Source of the DNA: Streptomyces plumbidurans
GTDB lineage: Bacteria > Actinomycetota > Actinomycetes > Streptomycetales > Streptomycetaceae
Assembly (NCBI RefSeq): GCF_019857225.1
Contig: NZ_JAFJSY010000098.1
Coordinates: forward strand, 1-34,008
Direction: 5' to 3'
Length of the DNA stretch: 34,008 nt
The translations under genes were made by a program, and so were the position numbers. How positions within the stretch are numbered: the first letter of the stretch is position 1; each line of letters begins with the position of its first letter. The notes under the pieces were generated by a model. It ran no database searches and was not told the DNA's origin. It saw only the letters and a program-made list of their open reading frames with translations. Below are positions 15,884 through 23,510 of the stretch, in pieces.

Positions 15884-16870
15884 ATGGCCAAGAAGCGACC
15901 TCAGACGAAGGCCAAGCCGCAGCGCACGGACGGGGCCCGCGCCGTGGGCGCCGGTGGGGAGGTTCCGGTCGTCGGCGCGCGCGAGCCCTGCCCCTGCGGC
16001 AGCGGACGGCGCTACAAGGCCTGTCACGGACGGGCCGCCGCACATGCCGCGACCGAGCTGGTGCACCGCCCCTTCGATGGGCTCGCGGGCGAGGGCGACT
16101 GGGTGGCGCTGCGCGAGCTGGTGCCGGCCGCCACGGTCGAGCTGAACCTGAAGGGCGGTCTGCCCGAGGGCGTGCCGTCCGTGACGCTGGCGACGGTGCT
16201 GCCGATGGCCTGGCCGGCCCTGCGCCGCGACGACGGCTCGGTGCTGCTGGGCCTGCAGAACGACACGGCGTCCGGCGACATCAGCCGTGACCTGGCCGAC
16301 AACCTCCAGCGCGCGCTGGTCGCCGAGCCCGGCACGCCGGTCGAGGGCCGCCGCGCACCGGCCGGTGGTCCGCGGCTGCAGGATCTGCTCGACCCCGAAG
16401 GCGCGTTCGAGCCAGTTGTGCACAGCGGCTTCGAGTTCTGGGTGCCGGACTCCGAGAACGCCACGCCGGAGGTGACCGCCTCCCTGGAGCGGGCCAACGC
16501 CGCGGCCATCCCGACCGCCAAGCTCACGGGCGTGGACGCCGCCTACTGGTGCGAGACGCCCGACAAGAACCACCTGCGCTGGGTCATGCCGCACCCGGAG
16601 GAGCAGCTTCTGGACGCTCTCGCGCGGCTGCACGCGGCGGGCCGCTCCGGCCTCGGCGAGGGCACCCGTCTCGTGGGCTCCTTCCGCGCTCACGGGCTCA
16701 CCGTGCCGGTGTGGGACCTGCCGAGCGGGGTCGGCGCCGAGGACATCGAGAAGCCGGCGGCCGAGTTCGCCGAGCGCCTCGCGACCGCCCTCGCCTCGGA
16801 CGCACCGCTGAGCCCCGACGAGCGCCGCGCCCGGGGCGGCCTCACCAACCGCCAGGTCACGCTGAGTTGA
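15884..16870 (+). CDS. DUF5926-type protein with N-terminal SEC-C zinc motif
   Basis: 328 aa. A basic N-terminus (MAKKRPQTKAKPQR) leads to a SEC-C motif, REPCPCGSGRRYKACHG, near residues 28-47, a zinc-binding module also found at the end of SecA. This causes frequent mis-annotation as a SecA-like protein, but there is no translocase ATPase domain. The remaining ~280 residues form a conserved actinobacterial domain of unknown function, with blocks such as TELVHRPFDGLAGEGDWVAL and CETPDKNHLRWVMPHPEEQ. ATG 15884 has GGGAG about 9 bases upstream. A long hairpin follows the stop codon. Function unknown. Confidence 0.85.
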   Translation: MAKKRPQTKAKPQRTDGARAVGAGGEVPVVGAREPCPCGSGRRYKACHGRAAAHAATELVHRPFDGLAGEGDWVALRELVPAATVELNLKGGLPEGVPSVTLATVLPMAWPALRRDDGSVLLGLQNDTASGDISRDLADNLQRALVAEPGTPVEGRRAPAGGPRLQDLLDPEGAFEPVVHSGFEFWVPDSENATPEVTASLERANAAAIPTAKLTGVDAAYWCETPDKNHLRWVMPHPEEQLLDALARLHAAGRSGLGEGTRLVGSFRAHGLTVPVWDLPSGVGAEDIEKPAAEFAERLATALASDAPLSPDERRARGGLTNRQVTLS

Positions 16871-16882
16871 CAGTAGTGACGG

Positions 16883-16922
16883 GACCGGATCCGGCTGACC
16901 GACCGATCAGCCGTATCCGGTC
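16883..16922 (+). terminator. Long hairpin after the DUF5926 gene
   Basis: Two 16-base arms (16883-16898 and 16907-16922, GACCGGATCCGGCTGA with TCAGCCGTATCCGGTC) pair with one mismatch around an 8-base loop, 12 bases after the stop codon. No U tract. Confidence 0.65.
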
Positions 16923-17032
16923 GGCCGGAATGGGTGACTCCGCTCACAAGTCCCGTTCGGCACAAGCAAATACGTGACTGGAAAGACCGGATCGAATTTG
17001 CGAACCGCCGATCTCTTGTTACCGTTCGAGTA

Positions 17033-17078
17033 GTCCGGTTGCTGGTGCATCCCCCGTCGCCAGCAACCGGACCTTTTT
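17033..17078 (+). terminator. Strong rho-independent terminator, rightward
   Basis: A perfect 13-bp stem (GTCCGGTTGCTGG with CCAGCAACCGGAC) with a 14-base loop is followed by CTTTTT on the plus strand. It is 160 bp beyond the DUF5926 stop and converges on the minus-strand gene ending at 17114. It is either a second terminator for the DUF5926 transcript or the end of a separate short RNA starting between 16923 and 17020. Confidence 0.85.
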
Positions 17079-17113
17079 CTGTCCGGGTGCTCTTTACGGA
17101 ATGCAACCCTCCG

Positions 17114-17674
17114 TCAACTGCCGGTAGACGCACCGGAGTTGCTGCCGGAACGCAGCAGCAGCGGCGCATTCCCCGGACCCGACGCGAACTCCGCGACGGC
17201 CGTGTAGGCGTTCGGTGCGCGTCGGTTGTGCTCCCGGGGCGTCTCGCACATTCCCGGCTCGTCGTCGGCGCCCACGCGGCACTTCATCTGCACCGTGCGC
17301 CCGCCCGGCCCCATCAGGCTCAGTACGGAGTCCAGCGCCCCGCCCGTCACATTGCGGTAGTAGGTGCGCGCCCAGGTGTCCTCGCCCTGCGTGAGCACAC
17401 AGGTCTGCGCCTCGATGCCGTCGGGGGAGGTGAGTTCGGGGCCGCAGCGCACGGCGGTGGCCAGGCCCAGGCCGAGCAGCCGGGACGGTCCAAAGAGGGC
17501 GGCGGAGGGTGCCTTGGCGTCCACGTCGCGCGGAGAGGACCGTACCGTTTCGCGCGCGGGGGCACGGACGACGGTGCGGTCCTCGTCGCCCGGCGGTCCC
17601 GCGGACGCCACGGCCAGCGGCAGCGCGATCGCGCACGCCACGACGCCCGCGAGGGCGACCAGACGGAGGTTCAT
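17114..17674 (-). CDS. Secreted protein of unknown function
   Basis: 186 aa with a Sec signal peptide: MNLRLVALAGVVACAIALPL, cleavage near AVASA/GPPG. The mature part starts with a charged, disordered stretch (DEDRTVVRAPARETVRS) followed by a folded domain with three Cys (VRCGPEL, AQTCVL and later MKCRVG plus GMCETP), probably disulphide bonded, with VLTQGEDTWARTYYRNVTGG in the middle. The C-terminus is Ser/Gly-rich. It lacks a clear ribosome binding site (GCTATCTTCCGCAGT before the ATG at 17674), so a short-leader transcript is possible. It is 56 bp downstream of the Prim-Pol-like gene on the same strand. I do not recognise the family. Confidence 0.8.
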   Translation of the reverse strand: MNLRLVALAGVVACAIALPLAVASAGPPGDEDRTVVRAPARETVRSSPRDVDAKAPSAALFGPSRLLGLGLATAVRCGPELTSPDGIEAQTCVLTQGEDTWARTYYRNVTGGALDSVLSLMGPGGRTVQMKCRVGADDEPGMCETPREHNRRAPNAYTAVAEFASGPGNAPLLLRSGSNSGASTGS

Positions 17675-17730
17675 ACTGCGGAAGATAGCCACCGCACGGG
17701 GGCGCGCAGCACCGTGCGCGCCCGACACCC

Positions 17731-18396
17731 CTACAACTCGGGTGCGCTCACACCCGTACGAGTGAGGACCTCGACCGCGACGTCCACCACGGCCTCGACG
17801 TCGGGGACCCAGGGGGAGGCGGAGCCGGGCAGTGGTGCGCGCTCCCAGTGGATGTCGCCCTCGCCGGTCACGGAGGGGGGCAGCGCGAGATAGCCGCCCT
17901 CGCCGTGGAAGCGCAGGGAGCCGGGGACGAAGTCCTTGGCGTAGAGCAGCTCGCCCAACTGCTCCATGCCGTACGGCTTCACGAGGATCGCCCAGCGGCT
18001 CGGCGAGGCGACGACCGGGCCGATGCGCATGCCCACGCGGTCGAGCGCGGTCAGGGCGTGCGCGGCGTCGAGGGCCGGCAGGCTCACGGCGCAGGGGGCC
18101 TTGCCGCCGGTGGCCAGGATGATCGGCGCGGCCGGGCGGTTGCCCCACCACCAGCGCACCATGCGGGCGTCGGTGGTGGCCGCGAGGAGGCCGGGGTCGA
18201 AGGGGTGCGCGCCGGGCACCGTGCACTCGGCGTCGGGGCAGCCGCAGCGGGAACGCCCCTGCGGGTCCGCCGCCACACCCGGGAGTACGGGCCACTGATA
18301 TTCCGTCGCGAAGGTCAGGGCCGCGCTGATCAACTCAGGCCTTCCGTCGCTGCGCTTGGACAGGAGCCTGCGTCGCCTTTTGAGGATCTCGCGCAT
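17731..18396 (-). CDS. Prim-Pol-like protein with degenerate active site
   Basis: 221 aa. The overall pattern fits the 'bifunctional DNA primase/polymerase' N-terminal family found stand-alone in Streptomyces: ELISAALTFATEYQWPVLPG, a Cys pair in RCGCPDAECTVPGAHPFDP, WWWGNRPAAPIILATGG, and GEGGYLALPPSVTGEGDIHW. However, the catalytic D-x-D is replaced (ILATGGKAPCAVSLP), and the His-bearing strand reads RWAILVKPYG, so I see no intact metal site. It may be a structural or regulatory relative. The basic N-terminus (REILKRRRRLLSKR) could bind nucleic acid. ATG 18396 has AAGGA about 10 bases upstream. The intact relative lies at 6779-7645. Confidence 0.8.
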   Translation of the reverse strand: MREILKRRRRLLSKRSDGRPELISAALTFATEYQWPVLPGVAADPQGRSRCGCPDAECTVPGAHPFDPGLLAATTDARMVRWWWGNRPAAPIILATGGKAPCAVSLPALDAAHALTALDRVGMRIGPVVASPSRWAILVKPYGMEQLGELLYAKDFVPGSLRFHGEGGYLALPPSVTGEGDIHWERAPLPGSASPWVPDVEAVVDVAVEVLTRTGVSAPEL

Positions 18397-18865
18397 GAGC
18401 GCTCGTTCCTTTCCGTTGCACCGCTGGCAACACCGTGGGCCACATCACACCATGTGTCGATCACTTCACTGTGCGTACCTGTTGGCGCATCACACCCCTG
18501 CCCCGGGCAAGGGGAACCCCTATGGGCCGAACATTGACTGCGTCCGCGGCATCCTCGACTGCTCCGCCCATACTGCTTCCATCAAAAGCATGGGCGTGGC
18601 GCGGGGGTGGCGAAGTCTGGCGTTTTGCCGTCCCGTGTATTTCTCTTCGCCTCTGCCACGGGAGGATGGGGCTCGGTCGTCGGTGGATAGGACGCCCGGA
18701 GCGGGAACCAGGTTCCGGGTGGCTGTCAACCACCCCTGGCCTTCACCGAGTACGTACCCATCGCGACCGCTGTGACGCTCTGTGGAGCAAACCCAGTCGA
18801 CCGCAATAGACCGTAACCCGAGTCAGTTTTAAGCCAAATTTGCTTTTACGCAAGGAGGTCACTGG
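18397..18865. other. Divergent intergenic region upstream of the phosphatase leader
   Basis: About 470 bp with no convincing gene. CATCACACC occurs twice as a direct repeat (18443-18451 and 18488-18496), close to the start of the minus-strand Prim-Pol-like gene. Near the right end is an AT-rich near-palindrome AAGCCAAATTTGCTT (18831-18845, one mismatched pair), 8 bases before the AGGAGG of a leader ORF; it could be an operator or a leader hairpin. Confidence 0.5.
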
Positions 18866-18916
18866 TTGCCCATGGACACCAGGAATCCCAGCAGGACAAT
18901 GCTGGACATCCCCTAA
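18866..18916 (+). CDS. Short leader ORF ahead of the GAF-PP2C gene
   Basis: AAGGAGG, the best ribosome binding site in this region, lies 7 bases before a TTG that opens a 16-codon frame reading (M)PMDTRNPSRTMLDIP and ending in TAA at 18914-18916. An internal ATG at 18872 would give 14 codons with 13-base spacing. The next gene's GTG at 18920 begins three bases after the TAA, so ribosomes could reinitiate there. Too short for statistical proof; supported only by the ribosome binding site and the tight spacing. Confidence 0.45.
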   Translation: MPMDTRNPSRTMLDIP

Positions 18917-18919
18917 CGA

Positions 18920-20410
18920 GTGCGTGTACATGTGGAGACACTGCTAGCGACGCAGAATGACATGGGGGTTTGCGATGCTTTTGAGCAGTACGCACCGGTC
19001 GGAAAGCCGGACGACATGAACGCCCCTCACCCTTCGAAAGTGGCTGGAATCGATTCAACGGTTCCCTCGCCCGCACACACTGTCGCGCCCGCGTCCGCCG
19101 GCTCGGGTACCGCCCCGGTCCCCCCACCGCACCCACCAGGGGCCCTGCTCACCGACCGCCTCGCCGGCTGGGTCTCGGACCTCACCACGCTCCATGAACT
19201 CACCGAGCGCCTGACCGGCACGGACGTACTCGCGGACGCGCTGACGGAGGTGCTGCGCGCGGGCGCCGCCCTGGTGGGCGCCCGGCGCGGACTCGTCGTC
19301 CTGGAGCCGCGCGACGGACTCGGACCGGAGACGACGATCGGCCTCGGCCTCGCCCGCGCCGACCTCGGACACATCGAGACCGTGCCGCGCAGCGCCATGT
19401 CCTACGGCCGCATCCTCGACGGACTGCCGGGCGGGGACGGGGAGATCGCCGAGCCGGACCTGTTCGCCGAGGACGGCCTCGACCCCCGCCACCGCGAGGT
19501 GGCCGCCCGCCTCGGCTACGCCGCCTGCTACGCGCTGCCCCTGGTCGCCAAGGGCGCGGGCCGCCTCGGCGCGGCCGTGTGGCTGTACGACGAGCCGGCC
19601 GAACCCGTGGAGCGCCAGCGCCATCTGGTCGGGCTCTACGCGCGCTACGCCGGCGAGCACCTGGCCCGGCTGGTGGAGCTGGAGCGCACGCGCACGTCCA
19701 TGGCGACGATGTCGGAGGAGCTGCTGCCGTCCCGGCTCCCCCGCGTGCCCGGCGTGCAGCTCGCCGCCCGGCACCGCACCGGCCCGCGCGGCGGCGGCGA
19801 CTGGTTCGACGCGCTGCCGCTGCCCGACGCCGCACTGGGCCTCGCGGTGGGGTCGGTGACGGGCTCGGGACCGAGCGCGGTCGCCGCGATGGGGCGGCTG
19901 CGGGCATCCCTGCGGGCGTACGCCGTGATGGAGGGCGAGGACCCGGTCGCCGTGCTGTCCGATCTCGAACTGCTGCTGCGGCTGACCGAGCCCGCCCGCT
20001 CCGCCACCGCCCTGTTCGCCTACTGCGAACCCGCGCTGCGCAAGATCACGCTGGCCGGTGCCGGGCACTGCCCGCCGCTGCTGGTCGGCGAGCGGCGCAC
20101 CGAGTTCGTGGAGACGTCCGTCTCCGCGCCGCTCGGCATGCTCGCCTGCTGGGAGGCGCCGAGCGTGGAGATGCAGGCGGAGCGCGGCGAGACCGTGCTG
20201 CTCTACACCGACGGGCTGCTGCACCGCACCGGCGACCCCACCGACCGCGCCTTCGCCCGGCTGCACGCGGCGGCTGCCGGTGTGCCCAGGGCGCTGCGGG
20301 GCGACCCGGACGCGATCGCCGACCATGTGCTGCACACGGTGCTGCCGGACGGGCGGGACGAGGCCGACGGCGAGGAGGACGTCGTCCTGCTGGCGGCGCG
20401 CTTCGAGTGA
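18920..20410 (+). CDS. GAF plus PP2C/SpoIIE-type phosphatase domain protein, probably impaired
   Basis: 496 aa. An unstructured N-terminus is followed by a GAF domain (about residues 75-245, TTLHELTERLTGTDVLADAL to YARYAGEHLARLVEL) and a SpoIIE/RsbU-type PP2C domain (from LLPSRLPRVPGVQLAARH to EEDVVLLAARFE). RsbU-type phosphatases dephosphorylate anti-anti-sigma factors. Asp294 in GGGDWFD is present, but the GDVxGHG metal motif reads GSVTGSG, with Ser312 in place of Asp, so catalysis may be lost or weak. The C-terminal Asp of EEDVVLL is kept. The start is uncertain: GTG 18920 is supported by coupling to the leader ORF; ATG 18962 and 19016 are alternatives without good ribosome binding sites. 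Confidence 0.83.
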   Translation: MRVHVETLLATQNDMGVCDAFEQYAPVGKPDDMNAPHPSKVAGIDSTVPSPAHTVAPASAGSGTAPVPPPHPPGALLTDRLAGWVSDLTTLHELTERLTGTDVLADALTEVLRAGAALVGARRGLVVLEPRDGLGPETTIGLGLARADLGHIETVPRSAMSYGRILDGLPGGDGEIAEPDLFAEDGLDPRHREVAARLGYAACYALPLVAKGAGRLGAAVWLYDEPAEPVERQRHLVGLYARYAGEHLARLVELERTRTSMATMSEELLPSRLPRVPGVQLAARHRTGPRGGGDWFDALPLPDAALGLAVGSVTGSGPSAVAAMGRLRASLRAYAVMEGEDPVAVLSDLELLLRLTEPARSATALFAYCEPALRKITLAGAGHCPPLLVGERRTEFVETSVSAPLGMLACWEAPSVEMQAERGETVLLYTDGLLHRTGDPTDRAFARLHAAAAGVPRALRGDPDAIADHVLHTVLPDGRDEADGEEDVVLLAARFE

Positions 20411-20468
20411 GCCGGGGCGCGTGCCCGGTGCGCGCGCCGCTGCCACCGGTAACAGGTCCTTCGCCTCT

Positions 20469-20507
20469 TGGACCCCTTCCGCACGACCGTACGATGGAGG
20501 GGGTCCA
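20469..20507 (+). other. Hairpin between phosphatase and aminopeptidase genes
   Basis: TGGACCCCTTCC pairs with GGAGGGGGTCCA (12 bp, one G-U) around a 15-base loop. It is 58 bases after the phosphatase stop and 12 bases before the GGAGG of the aminopeptidase gene. It may be a terminator or part of the aminopeptidase leader. Confidence 0.5.
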
Positions 20508-20530
20508 GTGCCGTATCGAGGAGGATGACC

Positions 20531-21988
20531 GTGGCAGACGAGCTCACGCCGGCGACCCCGGAAGAGAGCGAAGAGCCGATCAAGCAGCGCAAGAACGGCC
20601 TGTACCCGGGCGTTTCCGACGAGCTGGCCGAGAACATGAAGTCGGGCTGGGCCGACACGGAGCTGCACGACCTGGAGCCGATCGCCCAGGCCGCCGAGAC
20701 GGCCGCGCGCCGCGCGGCGCTCTCCGCGCGCTTCCCCGGCGAGCGTCTGGTGATCCCCGCGGGCGGCCTCAAGACCCGCTCGAACGACACGGAGTACGCC
20801 TTCCGGGCCTCGGTCGAGTACGCCTACCTCACCGGCAACCAGACCGAGGACGGCGTCCTCGTCCTGGAGCCCACGGCGACCGGCCACGACGCGACGATCT
20901 ACCTCCTGCCCCGCTCCGACCGGGACAACGGCGAGTTCTGGCTCTCCGGCCAGGGCGAGCTGTGGGTGGGCCGCAGGCACTCCCTCACCGAGGCCGAGAA
21001 GCTCTACGGCATCCCCGCCTCCGACGTCCGCGAACTGCCCGACGCGCTGCGCGAGGCCACCGGCCCGGTGCGGGTCGTGCGCGGCTACGACGCCGCGATC
21101 GAGGCGGCCCTGACCGACAAGGTCACCGGCGAGCGCGACGAGGAGCTGCGGGTCTTCCTCTCCGAGGCGCGGCTGGTCAAGGACGAGTTCGAGATCGGCG
21201 AGCTGCAGAAGGCGGTCGACTCGACCGTGCGCGGCTTCGAGGACGTCGTGAAGGTCCTCGACAAGGCCGAGGCGACCTCCGAGCGCTACATCGAGGGCAC
21301 GTTCTTCCTCCGCGCCCGCGTCGAGGGCAACGACGTCGGCTACGGCACGATCGCCGCCGCCGGCCCGCACGCCTGCACCCTGCACTGGGTGCGCAACGAC
21401 GGACCGGTGCGCTCCGGCGACCTGCTGCTCCTTGACGCGGGCGTCGAGACGCACACGTACTACACCGCCGACGTCACGCGCACGCTGCCGGTCAACGGCC
21501 GCTTCGGCGAGATCCAGAAGAAGATCTACGACGCCGTGTACGACGCCCAGGAGGCCGGCATCGCGGCCGTCAGGCCGGGCGCCAAGTACCGCGACTTCCA
21601 CGACGCCGCGCAGCGGGTGCTCGCCGAGCGGCTCGTCGAGTGGGGTCTGGTCGAGGGACCGGTGGAGCGGGTGCTGGAGCTCGGGCTGCAGCGCCGGTGG
21701 ACGCTGCACGGCACCGGCCACATGCTCGGTCTGGACGTGCACGACTGCGCCGCCGCGCGCGTGGAGAGCTACGTCGACGGCACGCTGGAGCCGGGGATGT
21801 GCCTCACCGTCGAGCCGGGCCTGTACTTCCAGGCCGACGACCTGACGGTGCCCGAGGAGTACCGCGGCATCGGGGTCCGGATCGAGGACGACATCCTGGT
21901 GACCGAGGACGGCAACCGGAACCTGTCGGCGGGACTGCCGCGGCGCTCCGACGAGGTCGAGTCCTGGATGGCGTCCCTGAAGGGCTGA
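20531..21988 (+). CDS. pepP: Aminopeptidase P (Xaa-Pro aminopeptidase, M24B family)
   Basis: 485 aa cytosolic metallopeptidase that removes the N-terminal residue before proline. The N-terminal half is the aminopeptidase P domain (ARFPGERLVIPAGGLKTRSN). The C-terminal pita-bread domain shows all five metal ligands: the two Asp of LLLDAGVETHTYYTADVTRT, His in LHGTGHMLGLDVHD, Glu in TVEPGLYFQ and Glu in GVRIEDDILVT. GTG 20531 is preferred because GGAGG lies 6 bases upstream; the ATG at 20525 touches the ribosome binding site. A strong hairpin follows the stop. Dual Mn(II) is the usual cofactor for the family. Confidence 0.93.
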   Translation: MADELTPATPEESEEPIKQRKNGLYPGVSDELAENMKSGWADTELHDLEPIAQAAETAARRAALSARFPGERLVIPAGGLKTRSNDTEYAFRASVEYAYLTGNQTEDGVLVLEPTATGHDATIYLLPRSDRDNGEFWLSGQGELWVGRRHSLTEAEKLYGIPASDVRELPDALREATGPVRVVRGYDAAIEAALTDKVTGERDEELRVFLSEARLVKDEFEIGELQKAVDSTVRGFEDVVKVLDKAEATSERYIEGTFFLRARVEGNDVGYGTIAAAGPHACTLHWVRNDGPVRSGDLLLLDAGVETHTYYTADVTRTLPVNGRFGEIQKKIYDAVYDAQEAGIAAVRPGAKYRDFHDAAQRVLAERLVEWGLVEGPVERVLELGLQRRWTLHGTGHMLGLDVHDCAAARVESYVDGTLEPGMCLTVEPGLYFQADDLTVPEEYRGIGVRIEDDILVTEDGNRNLSAGLPRRSDEVESWMASLKG

Positions 21989-22000
21989 TGGAACACGTAC

Positions 22001-22027
22001 GGCCGGGCACCCGAGAGGTGCCCGGCC
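22001..22027 (+). terminator. Terminator after aminopeptidase P
   Basis: A perfect 11-bp stem (GGCCGGGCACC with GGTGCCCGGCC) with a CGAGA loop, 12 bases after the stop codon, followed by CTTCG. Confidence 0.8.
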
Positions 22028-22085
22028 CTTCGCGTGCCCGCGGCGCCGGGACGATCCGCAAGACATGCCCTGGGGGAGGGGATTC

Positions 22086-23453
22086 GTGAACGACTTCTGG
22101 TCCGGTGTCGGTGTCGATCTTCATCTGGAGCCGGACGCCGCCGACGGACGGCGCATCGGGCTGGAGCGGGCGCTGCGGGACGCCGTACGCGACGGGCGGC
22201 TCGCGCCCGGGACCCGCCTGCCGGCGACCCGGCGGCTGGCCGAGGAACTCGGCATCTCCCGGGGCACCGCCAAGGCGGCCTACGACCAGCTGGTCGCCGA
22301 GGGCTACCTGACCGCCCGGCAGGGCTCGGGCACCCGGGTCGCCTCGCTGCCCTCCCTCGACGCCGAGGCACCGGAGGCGGCGGCACGCGCGCGTACCCCG
22401 CGTTTCGATCTCCGCCCCGGAAGCCCGGACGTCGGGGCGTTCCCGGCGGCGGCCTGGCTGCGGGCGCTGCGCCGGGCCATCGCCACGGCGCCGCTGCTGG
22501 CGTACGACTACGGCGATCCGCGCGGCCGGATCGAGCTGCGCACCGCGCTGTCGGGGTATCTGGGGCGGGCCCGGGGCGTCATCGCGCCGCCCGAGCGGAT
22601 CGTGATCACCTCGGGGTATGTGCAGGGGCTCGCGCTGCTCACCCGGGTGCTGGACGGCGAGACGATCGCCATGGAGGACCCGGGGCTGCCTTTCCACCGG
22701 GAGGTGGTGCGGCACAACGGCGGCACGGTGGTGCCCGTACGCGTCGACGAACGGGGCGCGTGCGCGCAGGAGCTGGGGGACTGCCGGGCGGTGGTGGTGA
22801 CGCCCGCGCATCAGTACCCGACCGGCGTGACGCTGCACCCCGAACGGCGACGCGCGCTCACGGACTGGGCACGCGCGCGTGACGGGCTGATCGTCGAGGA
22901 CGACTACGACGGGGAGTTCCGCTACGACCGCCAGCCCGTCGGCGCGCTCCAGGGGATGGCGCCGGGGCGGGTCGTCTATCTGGGCACCGCCTCGAAGACG
23001 CTGGGGCCCGCGCTGCGGCTCGGCTGGATGGTGCTGCCGCCGCACCTGGTCGACGCGGTCGCCGACGCCAAGCTGCACAGCGATCACCACACCGAGTCCA
23101 TCGGTCAGTTGGCGCTCGCCGAACTCATCGACAGCCACGCCTACGACCGCCATGTGCGCGCCTGCCGGCTGCGCTACCGCAGACGCCGGGACCAGCTGCT
23201 CGGCCTGCTCGGCGGCCGGACCGAGGTGCGCGGGATCGCCGCCGGGCTGCACGCGCTCGTGGAGGTCGCCGACGAGGAGGAGGTGCTGAAGCGGGCCGAG
23301 GCCGAAGGGCTGGCCGTGGGGCACCTGGGCGACCACTGGCACACGCCCGCCCCGGGACGCCCGCAGGGGCTCGTCGTCGGCTACGGGACACCTCGGGAGC
23401 GGGCGTATCCGCAGGCGCTGGAGGTGCTGGGGAAGGTGCTGGAGAACGGCTGA
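22086..23453 (+). CDS. MocR/PdxR-type transcriptional regulator (GntR winged helix fused to aminotransferase fold)
   Basis: 455 aa. The N-terminal ~75 residues are a GntR winged helix (ALRDAVRDGRLAPGTRLPAT, then ELGISRGTAKAAYDQLVAEG). A fold-type I aminotransferase domain follows with VIVEDDYDGEFRYDR and the PLP-binding Lys304 in YLGTASKTLGPALRLGW. MocR proteins sense PLP or amines; PdxR members activate pdxST. No pdxS, pdxT or other target gene is adjacent, so the target is unknown. GTG 22086 has GGGAGG 6-7 bases upstream; the ATG at 22065 lies before that site and is not favoured. It converges on the next gene with a shared terminator. Confidence 0.9.
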   Translation: MNDFWSGVGVDLHLEPDAADGRRIGLERALRDAVRDGRLAPGTRLPATRRLAEELGISRGTAKAAYDQLVAEGYLTARQGSGTRVASLPSLDAEAPEAAARARTPRFDLRPGSPDVGAFPAAAWLRALRRAIATAPLLAYDYGDPRGRIELRTALSGYLGRARGVIAPPERIVITSGYVQGLALLTRVLDGETIAMEDPGLPFHREVVRHNGGTVVPVRVDERGACAQELGDCRAVVVTPAHQYPTGVTLHPERRRALTDWARARDGLIVEDDYDGEFRYDRQPVGALQGMAPGRVVYLGTASKTLGPALRLGWMVLPPHLVDAVADAKLHSDHHTESIGQLALAELIDSHAYDRHVRACRLRYRRRRDQLLGLLGGRTEVRGIAAGLHALVEVADEEEVLKRAEAEGLAVGHLGDHWHTPAPGRPQGLVVGYGTPRERAYPQALEVLGKVLENG

Positions 23454-23510
23454 GAAAGCCGGTCCGTCACTCGGGCCGGGCCCCTGCCCGCGAACCGGTC
23501 CGGCTTCTCA
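23451..23510. terminator. Bidirectional terminator containing both convergent stop codons
   Basis: TGAGAAAGCCGG at 23451-23462 pairs (one bulged A) with CCGGCTTCTCA at 23500-23510, with an inner GC-rich stem. The stem begins with the TGA of the rightward gene and ends with the complementary TCA that is the stop of the leftward gene. Confidence 0.75.

Noticed and set aside
14762..16693. 643-codon minus-strand open frame with repeated peptide segments
   Set aside because: The internal repeats come from the intergenic DNA repeat array, and the rest is antisense to the ATPase and DUF5926 genes.
16923..17040. Riboswitch (for example c-di-AMP type) in the gap before 17114
   Set aside because: The conserved motifs of that class are not visible, and the downstream gene is on the opposite strand.
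17114..18295. 393-codon minus-strand frame that would fuse two genes
   Set aside because: Its N-terminal part is an out-of-frame shadow of the Prim-Pol-like gene; the real gene starts at 17674 with a signal peptide.
19055..22066. 1003-codon open frame on the minus strand
   Set aside because: It is antisense to two well-supported plus-strand genes (GAF-PP2C and aminopeptidase P). Long antisense frames are expected from third-position GC bias; no domain is visible.
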